Below are positions 1 through 11,865 of a stretch of 64,000 nucleotides of DNA, piece after piece; positions within the stretch are counted from its first letter, which is position 1; each line of letters starts with the position of its first letter. The notes under the pieces are model-generated. The model did no database searches, was not told where the DNA came from, and saw only the letters and a list, made by a program, of their open reading frames with translations. The stretch is from Cinclus cinclus. Taxonomy: Eukaryota > Chordata > Aves > Passeriformes > Cinclidae. Location of the stretch: contig NC_085049.1 in the NCBI RefSeq assembly GCF_963662255.1, positions 62,791,158 through 62,855,157 on the forward strand. Direction: 5' to 3'. The translations under genes were made by a program, and so were the position numbers.

Positions 1-1689
1 AAGGAAAAAGAAAATCAGTAAATTATTCTGGCTTTGTTAAGAAAAATGTTTCATGTACATAGGCAGTAATCCTATGCAAATTTAGGAGTATTAATTTTCA
101 TTTTGAAATCTCGTCTAGTCTGGTGTTGGACAACACAGCAATAGCACACTTCAGCAGTAAAACAAGATTCCAATCCTGTAAGGGAAATAAGTCCTGCTCT
201 GCCTTCCTCTGAATTTTCATAATTCATGGGAAAATAAAACAGTTGGAATATATAAAATGCATCCTTGCTCAAATAATCTAGGTATTAAAAAACATAGAAT
301 TTTAGTACAAAACCTTCAGCAGTTTTTTCAACAGACATACATTTTAAGCACAGACTGAAAATGAAGTTACCATCTCCAGCAGCAAATTGTGCTAGAGCAA
401 GTAGATAGTAATTAGCTGGCATAAAAAGCAGTGATACTCATTTCAGTCTCATAGCAGTTATAATATTTCTATAAGGAGATTTTATTTGCACAAAAAGTTC
501 TGTGGCTTTTTTTGTGGGTGGTTTTTTTTTGTTTGTTTTTGTTGCTTTGGCTTTTGTGGTTTTTTTGTTTGTTTGTTTTTTGTTTTTTTTACTTTTTATA
601 TGACATGGAGCTTAATCATTTTTTTGCAAAGACACAGTCAATGAAGCTGTTGGAGGAAATATCCTGACATTTACACTTTGTGCTTGACTTTTAGGAAGTA
701 ATGCATTTTTATATAAAAAGCTAATGATTCTTGATTCTGTAAAAGTATTGTGTAAGTTCAAGCCAGGTACAGACTTCAGCTTGAAAACACTTTTTTCTCT
801 TCTTCTGTGTAAGTCAGTGGTAATTTCATGTCAGTCAGATTGTAGTAGGATGTGTATATGCATGGGTATACTTGCCTTAGGGTGGGTTGTTTGGGTTGCT
901 TTAAAACAAGTTTAAAGTGTAAAGGTTGAAGATTACCAGCAACATTTTCACGTGACTATCAGATTTCTAAAACGCACAGTTTTAAAAATAAAATTAAAAT
1001 TGAGACTGCTAACACAAGCGCAAATTAGAGACATGATGTCAAAAGCAGCATTTTGCCCTGACAGAACCTATTAACTCAGAGAAGCCTTCCTACCCATTAC
1101 AAATAAACAATCATTCTATCAGCAATTTCCAAATGACATGCCAAAAAAAAAATGCATGGGATTTAATTAGAAAGTTGCCAGTGGTCACTTTGGAGTGTTT
1201 CAAAGCAACCTTTTCTGCATGTTTGAGAATTTAATTACATTCCTACCAAAATACCAGGCATTCAGAGCCATTCAAAATTCTTCCAGAGCAGCGAGGAAAC
1301 AAACAGACAAACAGGAAAGTAAATCAGTGTTATTCAGTGTAACACGCCCAGTGTGGCAGAATAGCCCTAGCCTGCCCAATGCATTTTTAAGAACCAGGAC
1401 TTGGCATTCAAAAACCTTATTGCCATTTAATTCCAGAATATCTCTTTTATATCCATTGGAATATCAGTCCTTAATGATAAACTTATTCTTTGGACTGTAC
1501 TTTCTATCATCAGTTTACATAAATGCTTGACACTATGTAGCAAAATAGCTTTCAGTTATAAATGTGTTTGCAATTTAATTGTGTTCTTAGACAAAAAGAT
1601 TCATTTATTATTAATCTATTATGAATTCTGAAGTATTGTGCACCAGTTTCCCTTCTATTTGAGCAAACTAGTAACTCCTTCCACTAAAT
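1..1689. other. AT-rich non-coding DNA, no gene seen
   Basis: This stretch is AT-rich with very few CpG dinucleotides. It holds a T/G-rich low-complexity patch at about 506-598 and a short A run near 1143-1152. The open frames at 724-915 and 1195-1530 are short and low in acidic residues, and they resemble no protein family I know. I see no splice-flanked exon, RNA gene or recognisable transposon. Confidence 0.6.
506..598. repeat. T-rich (TTTG)n-like low-complexity tract
   Basis: The plus strand is almost entirely T and G, with several GTTTGTTTG-type runs separated by pure T runs. This is a simple-sequence tract. It could be the decayed poly(A) tail of an old minus-strand retrocopy, but no retrocopy body is recognisable next to it. 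Confidence 0.75.
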
Positions 1690-2110
1690 GGAATTTAAAA
1701 TTTCTGGAGAAATATATACATTCCAGAAAGATCCTCCTCTGCTGGTGTACAGCATGGAAAAACTGGTGAGAAGGTGGCCATGGAGCTGCAACAACAAAAG
1801 CCTGTGGAGTACATGTTACTGTCAGGAAAACCTACCCTGCCCAGCACACGCACTCCACCGCCAAACGGAGGAGACTCCGGTACCATGCCATGGAAATCTT
1901 GTTCTGAAGCCCTGCTGAGGACCACGTGACAAGTTCCTGAACATGGTCACATTTGATTTCAACCTCTGGCAAGGCCTTGCTAAGTGTAACAACGGCAGGA
2001 TATTTCACCCAGAGTCCAGGATCCCACACGTGTTGCGGAGCCGTGTTATCCGGGTACGTGCTCGTCTGCTGCTGGCTTGGTATCTCCATGAGCACACAGG
2101 CCATTCAAAG
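1690..2110. other. CpG-enriched segment of unknown origin
   Basis: Base composition changes sharply here. I count roughly a dozen or more CpG sites within about 420 bp, in an otherwise CpG-poor region, clustered at 1850-1875 and 2027-2065. Several frames on both strands stay open for 60-90 codons, including plus 1943-2221 and minus 1832-2104. An additional plus frame from about 1695 runs to a TGA at 1927-1929. I recognise none of the translations. Possibilities are a decayed retrocopy or exon, an old LTR, or a regulatory CpG patch. The boundaries are approximate. Confidence 0.35.
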
Positions 2111-3744
2111 GCAATGGTAAATACCCCTTTACAGGAGGATGACAATGAAAACTTTCTGGAGGGAGATCATGTTGGAGCTGGGCACTTTGAGGGAAGACAG
2201 AGAAGTTGGTGCTTGCTGTGAAGGTGTGACTTCCTCCTGCTCCTCACTTTTACTGGAGCAATCTCCAGGCTGCATTCATGAGGAAAACATCTTTCTTCAG
2301 CTTTGGAGAGAAGTGTTCTGCCCAAAGATTTTCATGGACTCTGGAGGTCACCTTTGACAGGGACAATGGCCACTCTTCCCATTCAAGTCTACCCCAAATC
2401 ACCAGTAACAGATGTCTTGCTACTAAGTGCATGCTATGGGATTTATGTATGTTTGCTTACACTGATTGGCTCTATTTTTTATTCTCTCACCCTATTTTTT
2501 TTAATATATCTTAAACAGCAAAAACCACACAACCACTAATTGTAAGGGGGAAAGGGGCCACTTAATGGGGACAAAAAGGAAGGTTTTTCCCCTTTTTTAT
2601 CTTTTCAGTTGTATAAGTCATCTCCTAAAAGCATGCATTATGGGCACAACACTGGGTAACTAATTGGATGTACCATCAGATATTAGAACAGTTTGAATTG
2701 ATTTCCCAAAAAGAGAGCATAAAGAAAGCCAGGTATGTCTTGCACAATAATTCTGCATCTGAGAAATGGGCTTGAGAACAGACTGCTGGAGTCATTTCTT
2801 TCAGCTAACCCACACAGCCCCACTGGCAAACAAAGGCACACACTGGTATCACATATCCATTTTCCTTTGGAGATTCCATGTTAACAATTCTGTAGTAAAT
2901 ACCTTTGTATTTAAAAATTATTCAAAACAGATATGAAAAAACCACAGTATTTCAGTAATGTCTTACAGAGGTGAAATGCACATAATGTATTCAAATATGC
3001 AACCTCAATTAACCTTTTGCCTCATTTTGTGGACAAACCTATCTATAAAGAGTGAGCTCCCTCCATGATCATAAGTCAGTTTTACAGCTTCACATTCTTT
3101 GTGGCTAGTTCCCTATACAAAAGAACATAACAGAAGGTGATCTTCATGAAGTGCAATTTAAATTTAACTCGTTGCTATTCTTGATCTTAACTTCCTTAAT
3201 ACAAAAGCTACTGTAAAACGTCATATAAGGAAGCACTGATTTTTTTTTTAACCAAAATATGTTTATTTATTTTGTGGTAAGTAGACTTCATTTATCTCTG
3301 AAAATAATGAAAAATGTAAGATGGCAAACGTAAAGATATTACAATATTTTGACAGCAGCCAGTACCTCTTTTGCTTTGGATGTAGGCAAGTAAAGCATGT
3401 CGTTTATGAAAGAACTTACAATTAACATACACTCAACTATGTCTGTATACTGCAGTGTAAAAGCACCTGGAATTACAGTCAATAAAGAATCCTTATCCTT
3501 CCCAAAATTTGGTATGTATATTATTAACAAAATTTGCTTTCTTTAAAATGCTCTTCTAAAGAGTACAACTTTTTTCCCCTCAATTCTCACAGAAGCATAA
3601 TTAGAGTATTGCATTCTCCACTAGAGAATTCTTTGTGAAAGCATATGTCAGGGATTACGACTCAGCAAGATAATTACAAACATTCTCCATAAAGACATAG
3701 GAAACCAACATCAGAGGTAGATTTCACCAGTTCACATTCTTCCT
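2111..3744. other. AT-rich non-coding DNA, no gene seen
   Basis: This is ordinary AT-rich sequence. It contains a short T run near 3240-3250 and small open frames only (for example 2278-2514 plus and 3339-3530 minus), none with a recognisable domain. No transposon ends or RNA genes were seen. Confidence 0.55.
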
Positions 3745-3773
3745 ACAGATCACATTTTTGATATGTGATCTGT
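3745..3773. repeat. perfect 11-bp inverted repeat (hairpin)
   Basis: The left arm ACAGATCACAT (3745-3755) and right arm ATGTGATCTGT (3763-3773) are exact reverse complements separated by a 7-base loop. The structure is visible directly. It is too short for a microRNA precursor, and no element boundaries adjoin it. Confidence 0.85.
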
Positions 3774-3862
3774 TGGAAAAAATGAGTAGAAGGTGACATT
3801 GTCTTTTTTTTCCTTCCCCATTACTTTAGAGCTAACATCAGCAGACCAAAGCACTGTTCAAA

Positions 3863-3908
3863 TAAATCCTTTTCTTTTTGTAAAGTAAATCCTTTTCTTT
3901 TTGTAAAG
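3863..3908. repeat. exact 23-bp tandem duplication
   Basis: Two identical 23-bp copies lie head to tail at 3863-3885 and 3886-3908. The unit begins TAAATCC and ends TGTAAAG. Perfect identity implies a recent slippage or duplication event, so this may be a polymorphic length marker. Confidence 0.95.
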
Positions 3909-5446
3909 TTTCAGGTTCTGAGCCCCAAACACATACTTTTCAAAACCTCCCTCCATTCAGCAATGAGCCCAAACATTTGCCTAGCTAGCTAGTAATATAG
4001 GAATTACAGTAACAGGGCATATTCATACATACAAAGCGAATTAAATCATCTCTTTTAAAAAAGTTTACTTTTTAAGTCAATCTTGTACCCAGTTCCATAT
4101 CAAGACATGAGACAAATAAATAAATAAATAAATAGAACAAGAATGAACAAACAAAAAACCCACAAAACATACCCCAAGCCCCCTAAACAATATCAAGACC
4201 ACCCCAAATGTGTTGAACATGAATAGGAATTTTCCCCTTGCTTCCTTAAGAGCAGTGATTTAAGTGGGCACACTACGTTACAGACATTCCAGTTTAAAAA
4301 TCCACTTGTTAGCAGGAATTAATATATATCACTTGTTTTCATCACGTTGGATGGATTTGGACCTACCGTAAAGCACTGATCCCTGGGAGCTGCTGTTTTT
4401 TGAAGGGACACTTTTTGAAGTAAAGTAGTTGGATGGAGAAAGGCAAGTCAGGAACTGCCCCTGTGGCTTCAACCTGCCGTGGATAGTTTTCTTCCTTGGA
4501 ATCTTTTGATAAAAGCCAGAACACAACCTGATTTATTAATGTAGCAAAGTCATTACAATTCAGAGCTAAAAATGTTATTGGACTTCCCTCCAGCTAGTGC
4601 TGTTTAAGCAAGCCTTTAAAAAGCAATTTAATTCCATTCCACAAAGTCAAATTTCCTCCACAGATAATTGGTTTTCATTGTATGTATAAAAAGCTGCAAT
4701 GAAGCCAATAAGTCAAACTATATATTTTCTTAGAGTTATATTTATTACTGAAAGACTGACCTGCTCCTGACAGAATTGTATTGTTTCTGTTTTTCTGCTG
4801 TTAACCTGGAATCTTTCTGTTAATAACACAAGCACACTCTATAGCAGCATTCACGAATGTACTATGAAATCTGAATATAATCAAGAATTCTTTTGGCCTC
4901 TCACATTTATAGCCAATTGACTTTACAGTGTCAGCTGTCATAGATTAAACCCTCATACAACAAATTTATTCAATAAGAGTTAAAGTATTCACACTGTTTT
5001 GAGAGCTTAAAACAGTCAGAAAATACTTGCCTGGCTTGGGTCATTATCAGAATATTTGAAACTGTCTTACTAAAACCGGTATTAAAGCCTGTTTTTTATG
5101 CATATATAATATACAATAATATGTATTACTCATAGGCATTTTTGCATTCCAAGACCCTGGGAACAGTGCTCTTTTGAGCATCTTGAAACATCAGACTTGG
5201 AAAGCTTGCACACTAATAACAGAACAACAGTAAAACAAAGAAATCCAAAAACTACCTACTCTCTAAGTTGGAGATGCAAAAATAGACATGAAATTTTTAT
5301 ATAACTAAAAAACTTCACAAAAAGCCCACACTCATTCAAATCTTGTTTATAACAGATACTTATGACTAAAAACAATCTTCCATCTCAAGCAGCCAAATAT
5401 AATAAAAATACTTACCAGGTATCTTGCCTTGCTTTCAATTAATGTA
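3909..5446. other. AT-rich non-coding DNA with simple repeats
   Basis: This stretch holds an (AAAT)n microsatellite at 4114-4134 followed by an A/C-rich patch to about 4200. Otherwise it is unremarkable. The minus frame at 4329-4526 is short and unrecognised. Confidence 0.55.
4114..4134. repeat. (AAAT)5 microsatellite
   Basis: Five consecutive AAAT units are followed by an A/C-rich stretch up to about 4200. It is a simple repeat visible directly in the sequence. Confidence 0.9.
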
Positions 5447-5713
5447 TTTATTTTTCTTTTCTTTCTTTTTTTTTTCCTTTTTTTAAGACAAGAAGATTCG
5501 TATTTAAAAGCTGTATTAGTTACTGTCCTCCTGCTCCCGCAGCTCTTCAGTAGTAGGAACAGAGGAGCTTGTCTGGTATTGTTTTGAGATAAAGAGAATG
5601 GCCTGTGTGAGCCAAGATATTCTGTACTGTCTGATGATCTCTGCAGTGTTCTTAAACTCCTCCACCAAACAGGTTTTTTTGGGTTTTTTTTGTTTTTGTT
5701 TTTTTTTTTTTTG
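5447..5713. repeat. pair of T-rich low-complexity tracts
   Basis: Two pyrimidine-rich tracts, 5447-5484 (C/T) and 5674-5713 (almost pure T with a few G), bracket about 190 bp of mixed sequence. On the minus strand they create lysine-rich stretches inside an open frame (5347-5913). The frame therefore owes part of its length to stop-free poly(A) and is not called a gene. The intervening minus-strand segment is open and ends in a stop at 5516-5518, just before the second A-rich tract. A decayed retrocopy is conceivable, but I cannot identify a parent. Confidence 0.6.
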
Positions 5714-6000
5714 CTCTCTGTTGTCCATACAGGTGCATCAGAGCTCTTACAGCCACCTTCATTTTTCGGTTGTGGAGGCCCTACGTGCTGGGAGGAGAGA
5801 GGTTTCTTTCTCCCAGTATTTATTTGCTTTTGGATTGGAGGAAGAGGCTGAGAGATTTTCAATTTGAGATCAAAGACAAGCACATGCAACGGGACGAAAC
5901 ATAGTTTTCTCAATTGTGCTCAGAATAGTAGTCCCTGAGTTCCCACACTCAGTGCTCTCAACTCTAAGCTTTGCAGGGTAAAAAAGATGGATAGTTATAT

Positions 6001-6042
6001 ATACACACGCACACAGACGCACGTACACACACACACACACAT
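6001..6042. repeat. (CA)n microsatellite
   Basis: An interrupted CA repeat with a pure run of about 16 bases at 6025-6040. Interruptions such as ACG and AGACGC lie on the 5' side. Confidence 0.9.
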
Positions 6043-8741
6043 ATTTTAAATATATTAGTTTTCCCCCTTGGAGCACTGCAGTCTCTCTATTGTCAAATAA
6101 TAACTGTATCTGAAAAGAAAGCACTTAATAAGGCTAAGGTCAGACTGCTTAGACTTGGCATTTGCTGCGATAACAAATCAGAGATGATAGCATCGTACAG
6201 ATTTATGAATTTTTTGCCCCCGCAGTCACAAACATCAGACGTTTACTTTATAAAGAAAGCTTTTAGATTCTTCCTGCAGTTTCCATAGTGATTTCATTTT
6301 TTCCCTTTTATCACAGATTGGCTGAAGTACTGCTACCCTTTGTGCTTTAAAAGGCTTGTGCTACCAACTGTCGATATAAAGGAACTGTAGCTAAAGCACA
6401 CATGCAACACAAACTGTCAAAAATAATTGAAATAGATAAATACTGGCTGAAAAAGGTTTTGGTACTTTCTCTGCTTGTCCTGAAGAGAACAGTGGAATAG
6501 TATTTCATTTGAATAAATGTAATTAACTTGAGCCAACCACACTTCTGTTCTATTTCCCATAACCTGTGATACTTCTATTAGAGCACTTGTACACAAAAAA
6601 TTACTTTCTTCACAAAAAGTTGTAATACAGCCTACGTCAAGCAAATTGCCTGTGTTTGTTAGATATAAATGAAATCAAATTCATTAATTTTTGGAATCTT
6701 CTAAAGACATTGCTTTTTCCAACAACATTCTTCCTCTAAGAAGTTTTTTCTTTTAGAGAACGTGATGATTTAAGAAAGACTTACACTGTTTCTGGCAAAG
6801 CAAACAATGCTCTCTCTTGCTGGAAAGACAACCACCTTTCGAAGTAAGCCTACAGGATTAGTTTCTGTTTAACCCCTCGCTAAACAAATGAGACCATCAT
6901 CTTCTCAACAAAACAGAACTCAGCTAAGCAAACACCTCTATTCAGTTATGATCCTTCAAAAATGTAGTCTTTAGATTGCAGAATGCAAGCAAAGTATTTC
7001 CCTACCCCTCTTTTAACCAGCTTAATAGAAACTGGGTGTGTGGTTAACCCCAGCCATTTCCTTCACTCTCATGAGTTTCTAAATCTTGTGAGTCAGACAT
7101 GGTCTAACTTATTCAAAATACTGAATTCCTATCATGTAAAGATAAATATACTACAAAAACCTTTTCAGTTGGAAATTTTCCAGGTGACTATAAAAAAATA
7201 ATGAGTTTCCTTATTTTCATACAATAATGGAAAAGTTAGTGCAAAATTCACATGGACAAATATCTTAAAACCTTACATAAAACAGTAGATTTTACAAGAT
7301 ATTTTAATTTAGATTTTAAAAAAATAAAGTTAAAAAACAGACAACTTCATTTTGGATGCATTTATGACAATTAATTACTTGTTTCCAAACAGATTACTAA
7401 CATAAAGCTCCTTATTTTATTGTCATCTATTTTTACAGTGAATTATACAACTGACTGTTGCTTTTGGAATATTAAAATCAATAGGGATCTACACCATTAA
7501 ATAGGCACTAAGTGTATCATAGCTACTAACATACTTTATGCTCAAAGATTATTGGAAAAAGGAAATTGCATCAAGATGTAAGTGAAGGACTAAATGTAAA
7601 CAAAAAGCTAAGAGTTACCAAGATTATGCTGATTACTGATATACTCCACAAGTGGTCCTGGCCAAAATTGGTACAGCAGTTTTTGGAAAGATGCAGAGAT
7701 ATCTGTTGCTGCCCTGGGACACAAGGGTGGGCTAGATGAGCTCCCTAAAGTCCTGTTTCCCCTTGGCAAGCAGCCACTAAACTGTCCCTAGTGGCAAACC
7801 TGACAGAATCTGAACCTACACTTCATATCTATTTTTCCCCAGAACCCTCCCATGGACCATTTAATGAATGTATTAAGCACTGTGTTCAAGTAATCAACAT
7901 TATCTGACTCACAATGATAAATACTGTCTTTGTGCAGATTTTTCATGCATTGGAAAAAAAAAATAACCCATGCTAAATATTAGTGAGTAGAACCATGACT
8001 TTACAATAGGATTATGACTTTTTACATTCCCTATTTTACACACTATAGTTATTTTAAAATCCTGTATGAACACATACCTCAGCACAAAACTGAATCACGG
8101 AGGAGAATTTCTATGCAGCAAGGGGGAAATGCAGATCCTTAAAAATAACTCATCAATAAAAAGAAATATGAAAAGCTTTTTCTCTGAAGGGGTAAGGATG
8201 AGAAATTTGTCTTTTAAAAAAACAAAAATCTTTGAAGTCAGTTTCATTCTACCTAAAAACACTAAATCATGCTCTCCCAGTATTTTATTTCCAAACTTTA
8301 CATATACAAGATATTCAAATGTTTTCTACAAGATTCACAAGGACTTTCTGGGGATTGTACAAAACTTGACTTTATCCCCAGTCTTTCCCTAAGCCAAGTT
8401 ACCCTCAGGAAATTACTTTTTTAGAAGGAAAACACAAACTAAGTTGTTTTCTCTTTAACTGTTAGAGACTAAACACAGCATTTGAAATGAAGAGTTGACT
8501 AACAATCTACGTTAAAAAAAAAAAGAATTTCATGCTTCTTTGCACACAGCTCTGCATATTCTCCTTGGAGAAAACTCTTACATACAGCAGGAATGTGCTA
8601 ACTAAAGTAAGTAAATATTTGCTGCTATACTCTTTCAGTTAAATCTCTTTTAATATAAATGATTCTAAATGGTCATACAGCTGACAGGCATCTAGGATAT
8701 TCACTCATTCTCTTCATCTAACAAGGAAAATAGGTCAAGCT

Positions 8742-8776
8742 CAGAGTGTGACAATCCTTCCTCCTGTCACACTCTG
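8742..8776. repeat. perfect 12-bp inverted repeat (hairpin)
   Basis: The left arm CAGAGTGTGACA (8742-8753) and right arm TGTCACACTCTG (8765-8776) are exact complements around an 11-base pyrimidine-rich loop. It is GC-richer than its surroundings. No coding frame or transposon terminus is evident beside it. Confidence 0.9.
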
Positions 8777-9331
8777 CAGGTAGACCTCACGCAGACACTG
8801 TTTGTCTTTTAGCTTAGGCAGTAGAGGCCAACACTTCTAGAGCTCATATTTATTCATTGAAATTCATACTTTAAAAAAAATCTACAGAGAATTCCCCTTC
8901 CTCAACAGTTCTTCAGCAATGAGACCCTTTTTCTCATCCTCCAGATTAGAGTGGGAAGTGGAAGGGGAGCAGACTACACATTTAAAGAAGCAGGCTATAT
9001 AATTTTTGGTTTATCGGCCAGAAAACTACCTGTAAAACAAATTAAAAATACTTTTCCTGGACACATAGGGAGGGATCATGTTCTACTTTAAAAGATAAAA
9101 GAAGCATCTTTTGTTTCACTCACATAGTGTTTTCTTAATTTTTCCTTCTGGGGAAAGCAATTTGCTACTTTGTCTGATTTTCCAAAACCATCCTTCACAC
9201 AAAGTTTTTCACAAAGTTTATAGAAAATTTTTCAAATGTTGAAAATTTTCAACCTACTGTGAGACATGAACCACAAAATGTTTTGAAGTTTGCAGTACTA
9301 GTTCAGTTGGTCAAAATATCTGCAGTCTTAA

Positions 9332-9620
9332 ATCATAGAATATCTCAAGTTGTAACCAACCATAAGGATCACCAAATCCAGCTCACTGCTCCTCAGAGGA
9401 CTACCTATAACAAAATAATATGACTAAGAGCTTCACCCAAATGTTCCTTGAATTCTTTCAGGCTTGGTGCTATGACAAGTTCCTGGGAAAGTCCATGCCA
9501 GTGATTAAACACCCTCTGGGTGAGGAATCTTTTTCTAGTGCTAACTCTGAACTACTCCTGATGCATTTTCATTCCATTTCCTCTTGCCCAAATGAATTCC
9601 TGATTTATTTGCCCACCAGC
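9332..9620 (-). mobile_element. CR1 LINE 3' end, truncated, old
   Basis: Read on the minus strand, the segment ends (at 9332) with the CR1-type terminal phrase ATTCTATGATT. It carries diverged versions of the CR1 3' region, including the blocks about a failed dressing of 'CCAGAGGGTG', CAAGCCTGAAAGAATTC and a GGAAATGGAATGAAAATGC block. CR1 copies are usually 5'-truncated, as here. The 5' limit is vague and similarity may run to about 9720. The copy is heavily mutated, so it belongs to an older subfamily. The minus frame at 9541-9732 is not a gene. Confidence 0.75.
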
Positions 9621-11048
9621 ATGAGAAACCAGTAGCGTATTTTCTATCTGTCAGAAGCAATGCCAGTAGCATGAGGAGGTCCCTGTCTAAGGTATCCATC
9701 ATTTCCCCAGAAAGACAACCAAAAATCTCCACTGAGATCTTTAAATATAAATTTAGAAAGAAAAATAAGGCAGCCTTTTAGGCTGTCTTTAGGATCACAA
9801 AGATTTTTCTCTTGTACAGTAAGGGGAATCTAAGAATTCATTTGCTTCCTAACAAGAAAAGAAATACCAAAGTACAGGAGGTGAAGCACAAAGTATCAGA
9901 CCAGTCATTCAGAGCCAGTTTAAAGGTTGAAAAGTTAAACACTTAGTGCATTTGGGTCTGTATTAGAGAATACAGAAGTGCTTTGCAGCTTTGTTTTCAG
10001 TGACATCTCAACTTGATAAAGATATAAAACTGTTTGCTGGAAATCTTCCTTAATAAATGAAAACATCAGATGCATCCAAAAGAGCATCAGCTACAAATCA
10101 AGGACATAACTAACTGATTATGACATTTTAGCAGAAAACTTGCATGCAGACTTACCCCTTCAAATAGATGGAGAGACAGAACTCTGCTAGAACACAACTA
10201 ACCTGAATTCCATTACTGATGTACCAAAAACTGCACCAGTGTACAAGGACACCTTCTTATCATTGGAAATCAACAACTAGCCACCAAGAGATAAATCCTT
10301 TCAAGCCAAGTCTACTTGAACATGTGTGTGACCTTATGCATGACCACTTCTGTACATCATCTGGCCCAGCTGCAACTATCTAAATGCAACTATTTAAAGA
10401 CACATCAGTGCATGCATCATAAACAACAACCACCACCACAAATTTTGGCACATCAGCAAGTACACAGTAAACTGTTGTTTGTAGGGTTAAAATGAAGGGA
10501 CCTGTGGTGGGGTTTATTTTATTGTTTTCTACATATTGTTGTGTCTTTACACTGGCAAGTTCAAAAATGTTCCTAACTATGAAAAAGACATTGAAACAAG
10601 ATATATTATGATTATTAGCTTCTGAGAGAATCCCAGAGCCTTGACATGAACCCCAAGGATGAGTTGATTTTTACACTATCAAAGAAGCTTACATTGCAGA
10701 AAAAGAATGACACTTGCAACCACATTTTCATCCTGGAACTTTACACAACATTTAGATTAGAAGAATTCATGGGAGGAACTTCCTCAGAATCCCTGATCAA
10801 AGTAAGGTTAATTTTAATTAGATACCACAATAGCAAAAAGAGGCCTCAAGAAAAAGTTCAAAAGCAGAAAAAGGAAAATCACATTCAAAACATACGTAGA
10901 ACTAGCTTTACAATAGAAAAGGTTCCTCTAGAAAGCTCCTCTTACTATTCTCTAAATTTTGCAGAATACATATTGTTCCTTGGGGTTATGCTGCATATTT
11001 TAACTTTATTGATAGAATTTTCCAGAAATACCTCTGATAGATATTTAT
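9621..11048. other. AT-rich non-coding DNA, no gene seen
   Basis: No transposon or RNA gene is recognisable. A plus-strand frame at 10646-11050 (134 codons) is rich in Lys, Ile and Leu, as expected from AT-rich DNA. It runs into the GA/TA repeat and matches no family I know. Confidence 0.55.
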
Positions 11049-11092
11049 AGAGAGAGAGAGAGATTGATATATATATATATTTATATATATAT
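11049..11092. repeat. (GA)n followed by (TA)n microsatellite
   Basis: A GA run of about 14 bases at 11049-11063 is followed by TA-alternating sequence at 11067-11092. Compound dinucleotide repeats of this kind are usually length-polymorphic. Confidence 0.9.
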
Positions 11093-11233
11093 CTTTGAGC
11101 ACGTTTGAAGCAAGAAGAGAAAAGAAAAAAATGCAATGCTTATCTTCCAAGGAATGCTGAGAAAGGATTTAAACATAAGGCACAAGGCCAGGCACCCCAA
11201 AACTCTTATATTTTACTCTTTGCTCTCCCAACT

Positions 11234-11251
11234 TAAAAAAAAAAAAAAAAA
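11234..11251. repeat. poly(A) run
   Basis: A run of about 17-18 A. No retrocopy body or target-site duplication is evident on its 5' side. Confidence 0.85.
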
Positions 11252-11694
11252 CAGAATCTATTTCCATTGTGCAATTTCATTATATTTGTGAAATGGTGAA
11301 AGAATTCCACATGAATGCGATTTTTAAATTATGTTCTTTCTGTATTCTGGAGTCTGAAAAAATAATTTAAGAAAATATCTGCAGAAAAACATTTTACATA
11401 TGGTAATTCAATAACAACCATATATTCTTCAGATGAGGAAGACCTGTACAACATTTGCATTTCAAAGACTGTCATTCAAGAAAACTCTGATAATATGCAC
11501 AGCTCTAAGTTTTATGCAAGTACAAGTTAGTTTTTTTATTAAGAAGAATCATAAGTGTTTTCAAGAGTTATTTTGTTAAATCCCTTATTAAATTCAGGAG
11601 AGGCTTTGTGAAAATCAAGGTAGTCAACACTGAGCCCTAGCTCATAAAGCTGTGAATTAAGATCCAAACTTGATCATTTTAGAGAGCAATAGAT

Positions 11695-11865
11695 CTTTCA
11701 AAATAATACTTAGCATTTATTACCTGCACTAATTAAGCTTCAACATGCCTGTGAGGCAGGCAAGTAAAACCTCATTTTACAGACAGGAACATTTACAGCA
11801 GACAGAAAGGTTATGCACATTGTCACTGATTAGAAAGAAAAATCTCTGACCCATAGTTGAAATTC
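11695..11865 (+). mobile_element. MIR SINE remnant
   Basis: The segment follows the order of MIR consensus blocks on the plus strand. A TAGCATTTATTA-like start near 11711 comes first, then TGTGAGGCAGG (11750), then CATTTTACAGACAGGAAC (11773). An AGAAAGGTTATGCACATTGTCACTG-type block, the counterpart of the MIR promoter-distal core, follows at about 11802-11828. MIR is an ancient amniote tRNA-derived SINE known as a low-copy relic in birds. The spacing agrees with the family, but divergence is high. Confidence 0.6.

Larger units (their letters stand above)
5714..9331. other. AT-rich non-coding DNA, no gene seen
   Basis: Contents are a (CA)n repeat at 6001-6042, a short A run near 7953-7962 and a perfect hairpin at 8742-8776. 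The longest open frame, 8066-8392 plus, has no recognisable family. A CR1-tail-like phrase near 7715-7750 is too short and diverged to call. Confidence 0.55.

Noticed and set aside
5347..5913. 188-codon minus-strand open frame
   Set aside because: Its length depends on two A-rich low-complexity tracts that encode poly-lysine. No domain, homology or splice context was seen, and a shorter overlapping frame (5516-5728) shares the same artefact.
7640..7760. Possible CR1 tail fragment (GGGCTAGATGAGCTCCCTAAAGTCC-like block)
   Set aside because: Only one short phrase is suggestive. No terminal ATTCTRTG repeat or neighbouring CR1 blocks are present.
10646..11050. 134-codon plus-strand open frame
   Set aside because: The composition is typical of AT-rich non-coding DNA, the end of the frame runs to the GA/TA microsatellite, and no family is recognised.
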